Source of the DNA: Pleuronectes platessa
Taxonomy: Eukaryota > Chordata > Actinopteri > Pleuronectiformes > Pleuronectidae
Reading direction: 5' to 3'
Assembly: GCF_947347685.1 (NCBI RefSeq)
Contig: NC_070640.1
Coordinates: 917,136-981,135, forward strand
DNA length: 64,000 nucleotides
Under the pieces are notes generated by a model that was not told where the DNA came from, did no database searches, and was given only the letters and a program-made list of their open reading frames with translations. The position numbers and the translations under genes were made by a program. This document shows positions 37,429-56,210 of this stretch, piece by piece. How positions within the stretch are numbered: the stretch's first letter is position 1; every line of letters begins with the position of its first letter.

Positions 37429-39812
37429 ATGTTTCTGCGTCACGTCGCCGCGGTGAGTGACACCACACGCGGGTTCGGCCCCGGTTCTGTTCCCCCTCCG
37501 GTTCTGCGTGCGGAGGAAACAGCTCCGATCTGATGTTAGCAACAAGCTAATGCATCTTCACATGAAGGGGACTCGAGCCTCGTGAAGCGGATCGTTTAAA
37601 AAGACGATCGATGAGTTAGATCCATCCTCCAGGTCACTGACACCTCAACACCTGGATCCCATTGATCCCAGTTCCAGGTTCAGGTTCCCCTGGTTCCTCT
37701 GACGGGTTCTCGGCCTCCATCACAGAACCGAGGTTCCTCATTAAAGCTTCTGAAACGAGGTTCTGGACATTTCCATGTTTGTGAAACTAAAGCAGGGACA
37801 GAGGAGGTCAGTCAGAGTCTGAGCTGAGAGGAAGCTCACATGGTGTAGTACAGAGTATTACATGTATATCCACATGTAATACTCTGTACTACACCAGTTC
37901 AATGCTCGTGATATTAGTAACAACGTCTGACAGCAGCAGTGTCACGGGACCAGGTTCAGCTGGGCAGGTTGGTTCTTCACCACTAGCTGACCTCTGACCT
38001 CTCTACGTCCTACAGGCCACTTCCTGCACTGGACTCTGAGTCTCACCTGCTGGGAAACTTGTAGAAGGTTTAAGAAATGTCCCAGTGGCTCAGTGACTGG
38101 AGACAGGAGCAGGTTCTAGATCGTGTTCAGATCTGTGGTTCAGTCCCTGAAGCTTCAGAGACTCTGCAGCGTCGTGTCAGATGTGAACACATTGTGTTAT
38201 TATATTTCCTGAGAGGCCGGGGGAGAACTCCAGCTTCCTGACTGATGGAGACCATCCTCTCTTCAGCTGGTGTTCACCTTTGGTCTCTGGGGGGCGCTAT
38301 AGAGTCTGTCCACAAAGTGTCATCGATCCACAGACCGGCTCTTCCTCTGTGTCTGATTTAATTTCTCTCTGTTGTCGTTTGTTTATTGTTGAGACAAAGA
38401 CTTTTCACGCAGATGAACAATCAAGTTCCATCTTATTCCAACGTGTGATATACAAACGTTTCAATGTAACATGAACTTTGCAGAAACTCTCATTTGCTTC
38501 ATATGAGTCAGATGTGATCAGTTAAATATCCCCCCCCCCCCTGCAGGCGGCGCTGGACGAGGTGAGCCTGGTGCTGGCTGGAGTCTGGAGATGTGTGGAC
38601 GTCGGCTGCCTCCTGCTCCTCGCCCCGTTCGGCCGGCTGCTTCACTTCCTGTGCAGCGTCTGCGTTTCCCTCCGCAGCAGCAGCAGCATGGTCGGCCGGA
38701 GCGGCTCCGCTCTGGTTGAATACTGGAACTTTGCTCTTTTCTCCTTCCTCACCGTCTCCTGCGCCGCCCACGGAGCCCTGCACGCCATGGAGGACTGGCT
38801 GCAGATGCTGGGAGGAGTGCTGGAGAGTTTCAAGATGGTGGGACACCTCTTCTGTCACATGGCGTGGCGCATGAAGGACATGCTGCACCGCGGGTTCACG
38901 TTAGCGTGCTGCATCCTGCGGCAGACGTGCGAGGGCGTCCTCATTGCCCTCAGCCTCATTCTGTACTTTGTCAACACGGTGGTCAACGTCATGCTCATCA
39001 GCACGCAGAACTGTCTGTCTGCGCTGGCGGGCGTCTGGGACGCGGTGGCCGGCCCCGTCCACAAGGTGGTGGACCTGGCGCTGACCCTGCTGACCTTCCT
39101 GTACAGCTGCCTGGTGGGCGCCTCCGTGCTGCTGTGGACGCCGTGCCAGCTGCTGCTGGACTTCCTCGAAGCGCTGGGACGCGTCTTCATCACGGTCTTC
39201 GTGGTCGACTCACACGGGCTGCTCGCCACTGTGGCCATTATCTCACTGACTTTGCTGGTGTTGAACCCCAGACTTCCTGTGCTTGCTGGTCAGCTGAGCC
39301 TCCGCCTGGTCAACGCTCTGCCGGGAGCTCATGGCGTCCAGGCGGCCGTGCGCCGGCTGTACGCAGCGATGGTGGAGCCCGCTCGGGCCCAGCGCGCCGC
39401 CCACACCAGGACAGCAGAGGACCGGACTCGAACCAGGCTCTTGAACACAGACGCAGGTGGTTTAACCTCACAGGACCGACCGCCTCGAGGAAACGCCCAG
39501 AGTCAGCCGGACGCGGTGCCGCACCTCGCTCAGCAGGATGGCGAGCCGGCGTGCGGCGGCCGGACGAGGACGTCTCCGTCCAACTCGGCCGCGGAGGACG
39601 GGGAGCTGCTCCACCTGCTGAACGAGCAGGAGGAGAGGAAGAAGTGTGTCATCTGTCACGACTTCAACAAGACGGTGCTGCTGCTGCCCTGCCGACACCT
39701 CTGCCTCTGCCGCCACTGCGCCGACATCCTGACAGAGCGCCGCCCCGTGCCGCAGCGCTGCTGCCCGCTCTGCCGGCAGAGCATCACTCAGACGCTCGAC
39801 GTCTTCCTCTGA
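37429..39812 (+). CDS. rnf26: E3 ubiquitin ligase RNF26-like, 2 coding exons (429 aa)
   Basis: An ER-membrane RING ubiquitin ligase; in mammals RNF26 organises perinuclear endosomes and modifies STING. A tiny first coding exon (37429-37452, MFLRHVAA) joins in phase 0 to 38547-39812 across a GT-AG intron (cgcGTGAGT to ccctgcAG). The N-terminal two-thirds has several hydrophobic helices. The C-terminus has EERKKCVICHDFNKTVLLLPCRHLCLC…CCPLCRQSI, a RING of the RNF26/C3HC5 type, and ends in TQTLDVFL like mammalian RNF26. The middle is a low-complexity basic linker. The first exon is inferred from splice signals and phase. An ATG five bases upstream is in a different frame. AATAAA lies at 40367-40372. 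Confidence 0.88.
37841..37896. repeat. Perfect 25-bp inverted repeat with 6-base loop (rnf26 intron 1)
   Basis: The left arm 37841-37865 (TGGTGTAGTACAGAGTATTA…) is exactly complementary to 37872-37896, with loop ATATCC. Confidence 0.95.
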
Positions 39813-40372
39813 CGCGTCGCCCTGAACAGGAAACTGACGATTTATTCTTCATTCTTCTGAACTTCCTGTTTTTAGTGAGTTTCTTTTCTCCTTGAAGGTG
39901 AATTTGAAACTTTTGTGTTTGAGACTAAATGAGAAACTTGAATCTGTCAATTCTGGATTCATGAAACTGGGACCAACTGTTTTGAGATTTCAGAAACAGT
40001 AGAATTCCTGTTCAGTGATGTTCAACGATCGTCTGTATAACTTCTCTCTTTCTCTTCAGTAGAGTTTCTCTTCAGCTTCTAGAAACCAGAACGTAAAGTG
40101 TTAAAGTTCACATCAGTCGTTCACACTGGATTCAAACAGAGACGTCTTCTGACCGGAGATCTGCTCACAGTTCTTCCTCATTAGCAGAAGAACCTTTTTC
40201 TTTTAGCAGCAGATGAACGACTTTAATATTTGATTCACTGAATCTGGACTTCATTTGTCTTTCTTCACTTGATGTGAAACATTCTAGTATTTGATTTTGT
40301 TCTTATTCCTATAATCTACTAAATGCTCTCCAGGTGAGTTCTAAGCACAAGATGGAAGGAACCATTAATAAA

Positions 40373-41365
40373 TGAACCAAAAAGAAAGAAGTCAAAATGC
40401 TGCTTTTCATTTGTGAAGATTGTGTTTGTGTGACAGAGTGTGTGTGTGTGTGTGTGTGTGTCAGACTGTGTGAGACGTTCTCAGAAAGACTTTTTCCGTC
40501 ATGAAGACTTTTCCTGGTGACGGTTTTCACGGTTTGTTAGGTTTCTGATCGGTGACAAACAAGCTGCGACAAGAGCTCAGTCAGCAGAACTATGACACCA
40601 TTAACCCTGTGTGAGTGTGTGAGTGTGTGTCTGTGAGTGTGAGTCTGAGGGTGTGTGTCTGTGAGAGCTTAAAAAAAACGAATGGAAAATCTCAGTGAAA
40701 GGTTTTTATCAGTTCTAATTCCAAACATCACACGATCTTCAATTCAAACGAGCTCCATCAAATCACACAAACTCACAAACATCAGTTCTACAAACATGTC
40801 GTCTGTTTCTTTATGACTCATAAATGGCTCATACATTTCTTTGACATTGAGACAAAACGATTTTAAACATTTCCACTGATTTCTCAGAGAATCATTCGGC
40901 TCGAATGATTCTCTGAGAAATCCTGAATCTGCTCCAGATGCAGTTTAACAAAGATCAGTTCAGCTGCTGGAAATCAAACTAAATCAAACTAACCAGGACG
41001 GGGATCTGAAGATTATATACGTGTTCATAAACTAGATTAAAGTCAAAAGAAGTAATTAAACCACATTTATTGATTTAGACTCTGATCTTCTCCTGATGTC
41101 AGAGACATCAACTTCTCTAAAGTTTCTCAAAGACGTCACAGATTCACTGTTTATCCTGATTTTACATTTTTACTCTTATGATATTATTCACACTTCAGCT
41201 CCTCTGAGTTTCTCCCTCTTCAGGAAAAGAGCTGATCTCAGCACAGCAGCCGCTGATCACCAGAGCTCAGAGGATCAGGTCGGATCATTAACTCTGTTGG
41301 TTCTACTAAGTGTTGAAGTCGCTCAATCAGAAGGAAACAGTCACTTATTCAGCTAATGATCTGTG

Positions 41366-41425
<60 letters not shown>

Positions 41426-41460
41426 ACACACAGACAGACAGACCTGGGCGTGTCCAGGTG
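40373..41460. other. Intergenic region between rnf26 and insulin
   Basis: No gene was recognised. It contains GT tracts near 40438-40460, a perfect hairpin at 40878-40922, and CA tracts at 41368-41435 just upstream of the insulin TATA box. Confidence 0.5.
40878..40922. repeat. Perfect 21-bp inverted repeat with 3-base loop
   Basis: Arms 40878-40898 and 40902-40922 (GATTTCTCAGAGAATCATTC…) are exactly complementary, with loop GCT. Confidence 0.95.
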
Positions 41461-41472
41461 GAGGTGATGGAC

Positions 41473-41582
41473 TATAAAAGCAGAGGAGACCTTCAAGTCT
41501 TCCTCACATCTTCCTGATCTCAGCTTCCCTCCTCCTCCTCCTCCTCCTCTTCATCACAGACTCACCTCCTCCAGCTCAACAG
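41473..41582 (+). promoter_or_regulatory. Insulin TATA box and 5'-UTR exon
   Basis: TATAAAA at 41473-41479 is followed by a CTC-rich non-coding exon ending at the donor CAACAG|GTAAAGT (41582/41583). The intron runs to the acceptor gtgtttcAG at 41990-41991. An untranslated first exon is the usual vertebrate insulin arrangement. Confidence 0.75.
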
Positions 41583-42003
41583 GTAAAGTCTCTTCTTCTT
41601 CTCTCATCTTTACCTCCTCTCCGGCTCCTCCACTTCTCTTTCTCCTACAGTTTATCTTCTTCTCCATCACCTCCTCTTCCTCCAGCTGAGCTGCATGGTC
41701 TCATTCTTTTCCTCCATTATATCTATACTTCTATTTACACCTCTATCTTCTCCTCTTCTCCTCCACCGTTCTTTTGTGCTTCTTGTTCTTTCCCTACGTT
41801 CTCGCTCCATTTTCATCCTTTGCTTCTCCTCGTCTTCAGTTATTTTCAGATCCATCATCTCTTAAGGTAAAAGATTTAAAACATCTTCACTAATGTATTC
41901 ATGTCAAAACTAAAAGCTGATTTCATTTAGAAAATTATATTTTTTGTCCAAGCTTTCATTTTGAAATGAAAGATCAAAGTGTGTGTTTCAGCTCTCCTCC
42001 AAG

Positions 42004-42442
42004 ATGGCGGCTCTGTGGCTCCAGTCTGTGTCTCTGCTCGTCCTGATGCTCGTGTCCTGGTCGGGCTCCCAGGCCGTGCTCCCCCCGCAGCACCTCTGTG
42101 GCGCTCACCTGGTCGACGCCCTCTACCTGGTGTGTGGCGAGAGAGGCTTCTTCTACACCCCCAAGAGAGACGTGGACTCTCTGCTGGGTGAGAACACGAC
42201 AGCTTCAAACACAGAACCTTGAAATGAACCAGAACTTCCTCAGCAGTCTCTTGAGGTTAAGGAACTCGTGTCTCTCAGGTTTCCTTCCTCCGAAATCGGG
42301 CGGAGCCGCAGCGGGCGGAGACAACGAGGTGGCCGAGTTCGCCTTCAAGGACCAGATGGAGATGATGGTGAAGCGCGGCATCGTGGAGCAGTGCTGCCAC
42401 AAGCCCTGCAACATCTTCGACCTGCAGAACTACTGCAACTGA
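42004..42442 (+). CDS. ins: Preproinsulin, 2 coding exons (115 aa)
   Basis: A secreted hormone precursor. Coding exons are 42004-42187 and 42279-42442; the short phase-1 intron interrupts the C peptide (SLLG|FLPPK), as in vertebrate INS. A 24-residue signal peptide ends near SGSQA. The B chain reads VLPPQHLCGAHLVDALYLVC and on to FFYTPK. Dibasic KR sites release the C peptide. The A chain is GIVEQCCHKPCNIFDLQNYC plus N, with all six cysteines and the teleost HKP loop. B9 is Ala where Ser is usual. The neighbours are nipal4 and gria1, not th/igf2, so this may be the second teleost insulin gene (insb-type), a displaced paralogue; that is inference. AATAAA lies at 42560-42565. Confidence 0.96.
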
Positions 42443-42565
42443 ACCCGTTAGCCCCCCCCACCCATCGCCCCCCGGCCCTTTGCATCAGAGGAGCGGCACT
42501 GCTGTTGTGTCTCTGTCAAATGAAACGCTGAGAAACGGATGAAATTATTTTTCCTAGAAAATAAA

Positions 42566-43500
42566 GTTTTGTGAATTCAGAAAATATCTGCATCTGTCGT
42601 TATTAATGATTGAACATTTTTTATTAAATCATTTATTGTCATAGGTTCAATTAATTAACTAACTTCACTATTTTAGACAAGTACGACAGTGAACAAAGTG
42701 GGAGGAGCTACTGGTGTGTGATGTAAAGACGTCAATCATTAATATACATCTGCTTTCAAACTCCGAACTTCAGTTCATTGCAAATCTTCACAAACCTTTT
42801 GAGCCAAAGAATCAATTCATCAGACTTTATTCCTCACAAACAATGTGACATTAAGTTTTACAGAATAAAATCAATCAATAAAAACAAAGAGAAACAATAA
42901 TAACAGCATGAACACAAACATAAATTAAATCCTAAACAAATAAGAAAAAGATGAATAAATGATACATTTGGAATAAGGAAAGAACATAAAGTTGAGTATT
43001 AAGAGGAAAACAAACTTTTAGATTGGATGACTCAGCAAAAACGTCTTCTCAAGTTTCCTCCAGGTTTCTTTTTAATGCTTTTTTTGTATAAGTTCAATTT
43101 TTTTTTTCAGAAAAGTTCTTTAAATAAAAAAATGATTTTTGTTGAAACTCTATCAACATGTTAAGATCAAACTAACGTTCTAATTGATTTTTTCTTTTAT
43201 AAAAAAACGAATCACTTTCTTGCCCCATTGCTTTATCACACAACACCCTGTGCTTCCCCACAACTGCCACACGGGGGCAGCATTCCTCCTCTGGTGAAAG
43301 ATCAGGCAGCACGAAGGAGACAAACTTTACTTTGATTATGTTTTATTTTCAAACGCGTTGTTTTGGGTTCAAACAAATAAATGTGTTCAACCCAGATATT
43401 TATTTTACTATTTTTATAATTTTATATCTATATTGTTTTGTCGTTAATATTGTTTTTGCTTCCATTTTATTTCATTGTTATTATTTGATTGGGCGTTTCT
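42566..43500. other. Intergenic region between insulin and nipal4
   Basis: AT-rich, with no gene recognised. The final 60 bp before the nipal4 5' UTR become GC-rich. Confidence 0.5.
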
Positions 43501-43522
43501 CTGTACTTCCTGTGTTTGTTCC

Positions 43523-43561
43523 GGTGGGCGGGGCGGCGGCTCACCTGCAGTGGGCGGGGCC
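43523..43561 (+). promoter_or_regulatory. GC boxes upstream of nipal4
   Basis: Two GGGCGGGG-type Sp1 sites (43525-43534 and 43551-43560) lie about 140-175 bp before the start codon. No TATA box is seen, which fits a GC-box promoter. Confidence 0.5.
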
Positions 43562-43698
43562 AGGGTCTCCACCTGCCGAGGACAAACATCGAGTTTCAGG
43601 ATCGAACTTCTTCTTCTTCTTCTTCTGCTCGTTTGGTTTCCACAGGTCTCATCTCCTCGCGGGGACGTGACTTCCTGTTCCTCCACTGAAGCGCCACC

Positions 43699-50648
<6,950 letters not shown>

Positions 50649-50913
50649 AAGTGATGAAATTCTTTTCAGCTTTAGATTTTCTCGAGAGCAAAAAGCTCCA
50701 CAGATGTGACCACAGTTGAGATGAAACCTTGAATTAGGTTCAATAATAATTAGCATAATTTTATCTTTGTTTTATATTTAAAATGTGTGTATTTTTGCAC
50801 AATAGTGTTGAAACTATGAGTGAAATGACTCTTTTGACTATTTAATTTAATTTTATTACCATAAGGTCGCATCAGGATTTGTTTTTTACATGTTTCATAT
50901 TTTAAATATTAGT
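50649..50913. other. AT-rich sequence after nipal4 exon 8, leading to the gap
   Basis: Nothing is recognised. A terminal nipal4 exon may be missing in or beyond the gap. Confidence 0.4.
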
Positions 50914-51113
50914 NNNNNNNNNNNNNNNNNNNNNNNNNNNNNNNNNNNNNNNNNNNNNNNNNNNNNNNNNNNNNNNNNNNNNNNNNNNNNNNNNNNNNNN
51001 NNNNNNNNNNNNNNNNNNNNNNNNNNNNNNNNNNNNNNNNNNNNNNNNNNNNNNNNNNNNNNNNNNNNNNNNNNNNNNNNNNNNNNNNNNNNNNNNNNNN
51101 NNNNNNNNNNNNN
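50914..51113. other. Assembly gap (200 N)
   Basis: An exact run of 200 N, a placeholder of unknown true size. Confidence 0.99.
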
Positions 51114-54100
51114 ACGTCTGGTTTCACTTCAGTTGAACTGGACAGAAACATTTCCACACAGAGACGTCACGTCCCTGAGGACACGAAGGACTTTAAGGGA
51201 CGCGATCAAAACATATCAAATAATATTTTTTTTCTTTTGCAGCAGGAAATGAACGTTACTGACAAAATGAACTTTTATTTGAATAAAAAAAGTAAAGTAG
51301 ATTTTTAATTATCTCTGTTACAAACTTCTTTTATCATTGATCAAGTGTTTATGAGCTGAGTCTGTTTGATTGTGTCTGTGATGATTATGATGTTCAGAAT
51401 AAACGGTTTTTGTATCTGACTCAATGAAATGGACCCTCGACTGCTTCATCACTTTATCTGCTAGATTATAATAGATTTGTATTATTATGATTATAAAATT
51501 ATTATTTAAAGGTACTAGTTGACAGACAATATAATAATTATAACTTATAATAATATAAGTAGAGTGTGTAGAACATTGTTCTGTATTTGTCCACCAGGTG
51601 TCACTGTGACACAGGTCATCAGTCACTGCTTCTCATAAAAAACGTTAAAATTATTCACACGTTTTACTATGAAATGTTATAAATGTTCTCAGGTCAAATA
51701 AGATAAAATCAGAAAAGCATCAAGTTTGCATCATGATAAAGAAGCTATGAGCTCCACTGATACTAAAACTATGAAAACATTATTTTTGAATTAATTTAAT
51801 AACCAACATAAATGAAAAATGTTTATTCATGTGGAACAATAAACTACAGAGACTTGTATAGAACCGTGATCCATGTTAGGAGATGGGACATGGACCAAAT
51901 TAAAAAAGCTGTCTGTGAATGAAATGTGCAGATTACCACGAATTTTCCTTTTCTATATTTTCATGGTGCCCAGAGGATGAACCCTCCTGATTTCAGGGAT
52001 TCTCTGACTTTTCCTCTTGCGCCCTCTGTTGGTCAAAACATGTACGACCATCTTACGGAACAGCAGTTTTTTTTTTATATATTGAACTTGAATTAATGAA
52101 AAATAATAAAATGATATCTACATGAATATTTTGTTCAATATTTGATTGGTAAATAACGAATAAGTTAACAAACACAGATTCTCACGTTTGTAAAAGACTT
52201 GATGTTAAACATTGATTATTACATTGATTTCCCCAAAGTGCTGCATCACATGTAACACGACTGACGATGTGCACGTAGATAAGAATCCTGTAAATAATAC
52301 AAATAATAATAAATGTGGTTTCAAACACAGATAAATAAACCTCTGCTTTTATACTTGTGTATTAAACTGAGTTACACTAAGCGTCCCCAAAGCTTAACGA
52401 GCACATTTGTACTTTTATTTCATACTTCTCTGAATCTCTTTGGTCTGGTGTTTTGCCGGAAGCCCCCGGGGATCTAATCCTCCTCCTCCTCCTCTTCCTC
52501 CTCCTCCTCTCTGCTCTAGAGGTTTCCTGGAGGACGAGCAGGGGAAGGTAATGGGCCACAAACTCCTAATCAGGACCTTTCTGGGGCTAATTGTTGGCTT
52601 TGTTTTGGCCCCGTCTGTCTCCGTCCTCCCTCACAGCTCACAGAGTAATGAGGTGTTACGTTATATGATGCCCCCTCAGGACACCGACCCAGTCGATGAA
52701 AGGTCCCTGGAGCTCGGAGAAGAGCCGCAGCTAATGGACAGAAGACGAAATAATAAGAGAAATAATGGTGTAGAAAGATAAAGGTTAAAGACTGGAGAGA
52801 GAGAGAGAAGTGGAACGGAAGACGCTGCACCAAGAGGAGGATCGATAAAGATGCAGAGAAAGAAAAGGTGACGTTTGTTTTATTGAGCGTTTCTGTAAGA
52901 ACCAGATCATTAAGAAAACCTGTGTCTCTGCAAAGCTTCTGTTTGTCAGCAGCTTTAAAACTTCACACAAAATCAATATCGTCTCAAACTGAAGAAAGTT
53001 CAACGTTAAGGTTGAAACCAGCTTCTTCTCTCTCAGTTCCAGTTTGTTCTGTAAAACATTTTCTCAAATCGTGACTGAAAGATGAAAAGCACAAATCATA
53101 TTAAGTAAAAACATCGATTCTTATTTATCGACTTTACGAAAGAAGATTCTGAGCCCAGAGTCATCGAGTGTTTTCCTTTCTATTCTGGTTAATTATGCAA
53201 ATGTATCAATATCTAATTAGACATTTTAATGTTTGAATATTCAAACTTGTAGTTAAAAAAATGTATCGTCTTTATCTAAATTAATAAATATTGGAAGTTT
53301 CCATTTAACTTTCCTTGATTAGAGAAAAGATTCAACCTTTCTTTATGAATCAGTGTCATAGTGTTTTTGATTAAATATGTTGAAACCTTCACTGGTTGTT
53401 TTATCAACGTGATTCTCTACGAAGCAGAAAACTACAAAGGTCCAGAGAGTGTTTGAGTTTTTATTAAACAGAGAAACTGAACGTTATCAACTAAATCAAC
53501 TAAAGAGCTCTGGTGCTGCGTCTTCGTGGAGGACGATGTGGAGTCATGTGACGTGAACCACAGCCACAGTCTGATGCTCACTGGTGTTTGAACTGGGACC
53601 AGACCCGACGAGCCTTCACTCAGGTGTGTGAAGGATCTTAACCTCCAGTTTAATGGAACCTTCCCCTCATGCTGGTTCTGTTCCTGTGAATGAACTGAGT
53701 CACTTCCTGTCCGGACATTTTCAGAAGCTGCAGTAAAATCGCTCTGAAATATAAAACAGTAGCCGTCAGGTCACCGGAGCAGATCGACGCTTTCATTATG
53801 TGACACCTGTGACATCACAACGTGGACGTCCGTGTCTGAAAGACGAGAGGAGGCTCACGTGAAGGTCACTGACCTTTAGGGTTTTTATATCAGACGAAGG
53901 TCGAGACAGAACAAACTGCAACTGATGGAAACACATGAACGTGAATTTATCAAAGACCTGTGTTTGTGTCTTTTTGCTGGATGTGGGTTGTTGTGTGTTT
54001 CTTGTGTTGTCTTTAATTAGTCCTGGAAATGTGACAAAAGCATGTAACACAGCAAAAGAATGTTAATAACTGATCACTGATCTGTTTCATGGACGTGTCG

Positions 54101-55985
54101 AGAGACAAATCCAAAGGAATGAGATAGACTAGCGTGTTAGCACGTTGCGTGTTAGCACGTTAGCGTGTTAGCACATTAGCGTGTTAGCACGTTGCGTGTT
54201 AGCATACCTGCAGAAGAAGTAGACGATCAAAAATCAGGTGAGACGTCAACATCTTCATCATCATCTTCATCATCGTCTTCATCATCTTCAGATGATTAAT
54301 GAGCTTGTTTTCAGTGTCTTGGTTGATGTTAGCTTAGCATTTTCACGAGCATTAGCCAACCCTTACAAGATGTTACTTAGCTAATGCTAACTTATAACAT
54401 GTGAGATTTATGAGCTTCCTGTTTCCATTCTCTTAGCATCATAACTGAAATCCATTAAACTCTAGAAAGAAATTGACAAATTGATAACAATAACATTTAT
54501 TCCGTCATTAAAATGCTGAGTTTCTGAGTTTTTCACTCGTTCCACATCTTGTTCCCATTTCAGTACCAGAAGGAACCAGTGAGTATTTTATTGGGACCTG
54601 ATTCAAACAAGTTATTTTCACCATCAATCACCGGCTGTATTTAATCTTTCATTCATTTAATAATCGGATCAGTTGATTGTCAAATAATTTGAATAATCAT
54701 TTAAAACCAAACTGACAGAAATGTGCACGTTTATCTAGTGTGGAGAATTTAATTTTATCGTTTTTAAATCAACAATATGTAACTTTTATTACTTTGAATT
54801 AGCTGAAGCTGAACTGAGATCAGTGAAAAACACTCTGAAGTTATTAAAAACCAGAGTTTATCTCCAACATTCAGCAGGAAACATGAAACATGAAGAATTC
54901 GTTTGGTGGATTTGTTACAGCAGCAGCTCTTCAGGGTCAGGAAGCAGAGGATCATGGGTAATATTTCAGTGCAGTGAGTCAGAACATGAAACCACTTCAT
55001 CACTGGGACCCAGAGACCAGCAGAGTTCATGGTGTGAGGCTGCAGGGGGCGCTGTTCATCAGTAGCTGTTACACAAAGTGTTGATCGAAACAAAACATTT
55101 GAACTTCGGACTCTGAGCTTTAACTTCAACATCACATCCGTGTTTATTCGCCACAAAATAAAGTTTTAGAAGAATTTCAGGAAAAAATAAAACATGTGAC
55201 AAATACATCTTCTCCACTTCACCCTCATGTTCATCAGCACACACGTGTTCGTCTGTGTTTCAAAGTCTAAAGGATGAAAACATGCTCAAATCTCTTTTGT
55301 GTGAATGTGACTGAACGAGGAGGAGGAGGAGTGATGGGTAGAATAAGAAAAGGAGGAAGAGGAAGTCGTCAGTTGAGTCTTTAAGAAGTTTCCCTCCTCA
55401 GTTTCTCTTATTGCAGAAGAGGAGGAGCTTATAGAAAAAGTGGAGCCTCTGGTTGTGAAGCCCAGTCGCTCGTCTTGCAGGAGCAGAGTCCGATTCCTCC
55501 TCCTGTCGTCCGTCACATGTCGTCTTCTTCTCCTCCATCTTTCCTTCTTCATACTCCCTCCACCTTTTTCTCTCATCACCTCCGATCTCCTTTCTTTGTT
55601 CATCTGTCTCTCTTCTCATTTCTTTACTGTCTTCACCATTTTTCTTTTCCTACATCATCTTCTTTCATTTCTGTTCCTCCTTATCCTGCTTTTAAATTTC
55701 TCTGTTTTATTCTTTCTCTTTTTCCCCCTCTTCTTCCCTCATCTTTCCCTCTCTTCCTTCTCATGTTTGTTCTTTACCTCCCTACAACCTCCATCTTTTT
55801 TCTTCTTCTCCCTCACTCTCCAGTCTCGTCCTTTCTTCTTCTCTCGCCTTTCATTCCTTCTCCTCTTCTTATTTTTACCTCCCACTCTCATCTGTTCTTC
55901 TCTTCTTTCCTTCCCCTCGTCTCCTTCCCTCTCTCGTCACCGACAGACAGACAGGAGCATTCCGTCCAATCAGGAGTCAGGGTTT
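51114..55985. other. Intergenic region between nipal4 and gria1
   Basis: No protein-coding gene was recognised. Contents include a repeat fragment at 51868-51892, a GC-richer block with several homeodomain-like TAAT cores at 52510-52780, TTAGC-rich short repeats at 54133-54205, and a reverse copy of the receptor-upstream dispersed repeat at 54788-55070. A pyrimidine-rich CT/CTT stretch at 55490-55940 produces long but meaningless open frames. The last part is probably gria1 3' UTR, read on the minus strand. Confidence 0.5.
54788..55070 (-). repeat. Dispersed repeat copy, reverse orientation
   Basis: The reverse complement of about 4727-5005. It includes the words 'cagggggcgctgttcatc', 'ggatcatgggtaat' and 'ccagagtttatctcca'. 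It is more diverged than the array copies. Confidence 0.75.
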
Positions 55986-55988
55986 TGG

Positions 55989-56210
55989 TCACATGCCGCT
56001 GGACCGTCCCATGCCGGCAGCTTTGCTCATGCAGGGTAAACCTTGAGCTCCAGCTTTTGGGAAGTCGTGCGCCATCACGCGGCCGTTCTCGCCTCCGAGT
56101 CCTGAAGCTCCTCCTCCAAAACCGCCCACAGCCGCCACGCCTCCTCCTCCTCCTCCTCCTCCTCCTCCTCCTCCGAGTCGGGTGCTCATCATGGCGGCGT
56201 CGATGAGCTC
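55989..56210 (-). CDS. gria1: gria1 C-terminal exon
   Basis: 73 codons plus stop, beginning ELIDAAMMSTRL after the acceptor tctcacAG (56211-56212). A run of 12 glycines follows (CCT repeat at about 56140-56174), then VAAVGGFGGGASGLGGENGR and the conserved DFPK segment. Compared with mammalian GluA1, the tail lacks the GFCLIPQQSIN stretch and the Arg-x-Ser motifs around the CaMKII and PKA sites. Confidence 0.9.
   Translation of the reverse strand, partial: ELIDAAMMSTRLGGGGGGGGGGGGVAAVGGFGGGASGLGGENGRVMAHDFPKAGAQGLPCMSKAAGMGRSSGM

Noticed and set aside
38593..39895. Alternative frames over rnf26 (up to 343 codons)
   Set aside because: GC-rich shadow frames; the RING and membrane helices are in the chosen frame.
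55440..56206. Long plus-strand frames of 199 and 243 codons
   Set aside because: They consist of pyrimidine-rich low-complexity sequence (Ser/Phe/Leu) and run antisense into the gria1 last exon.
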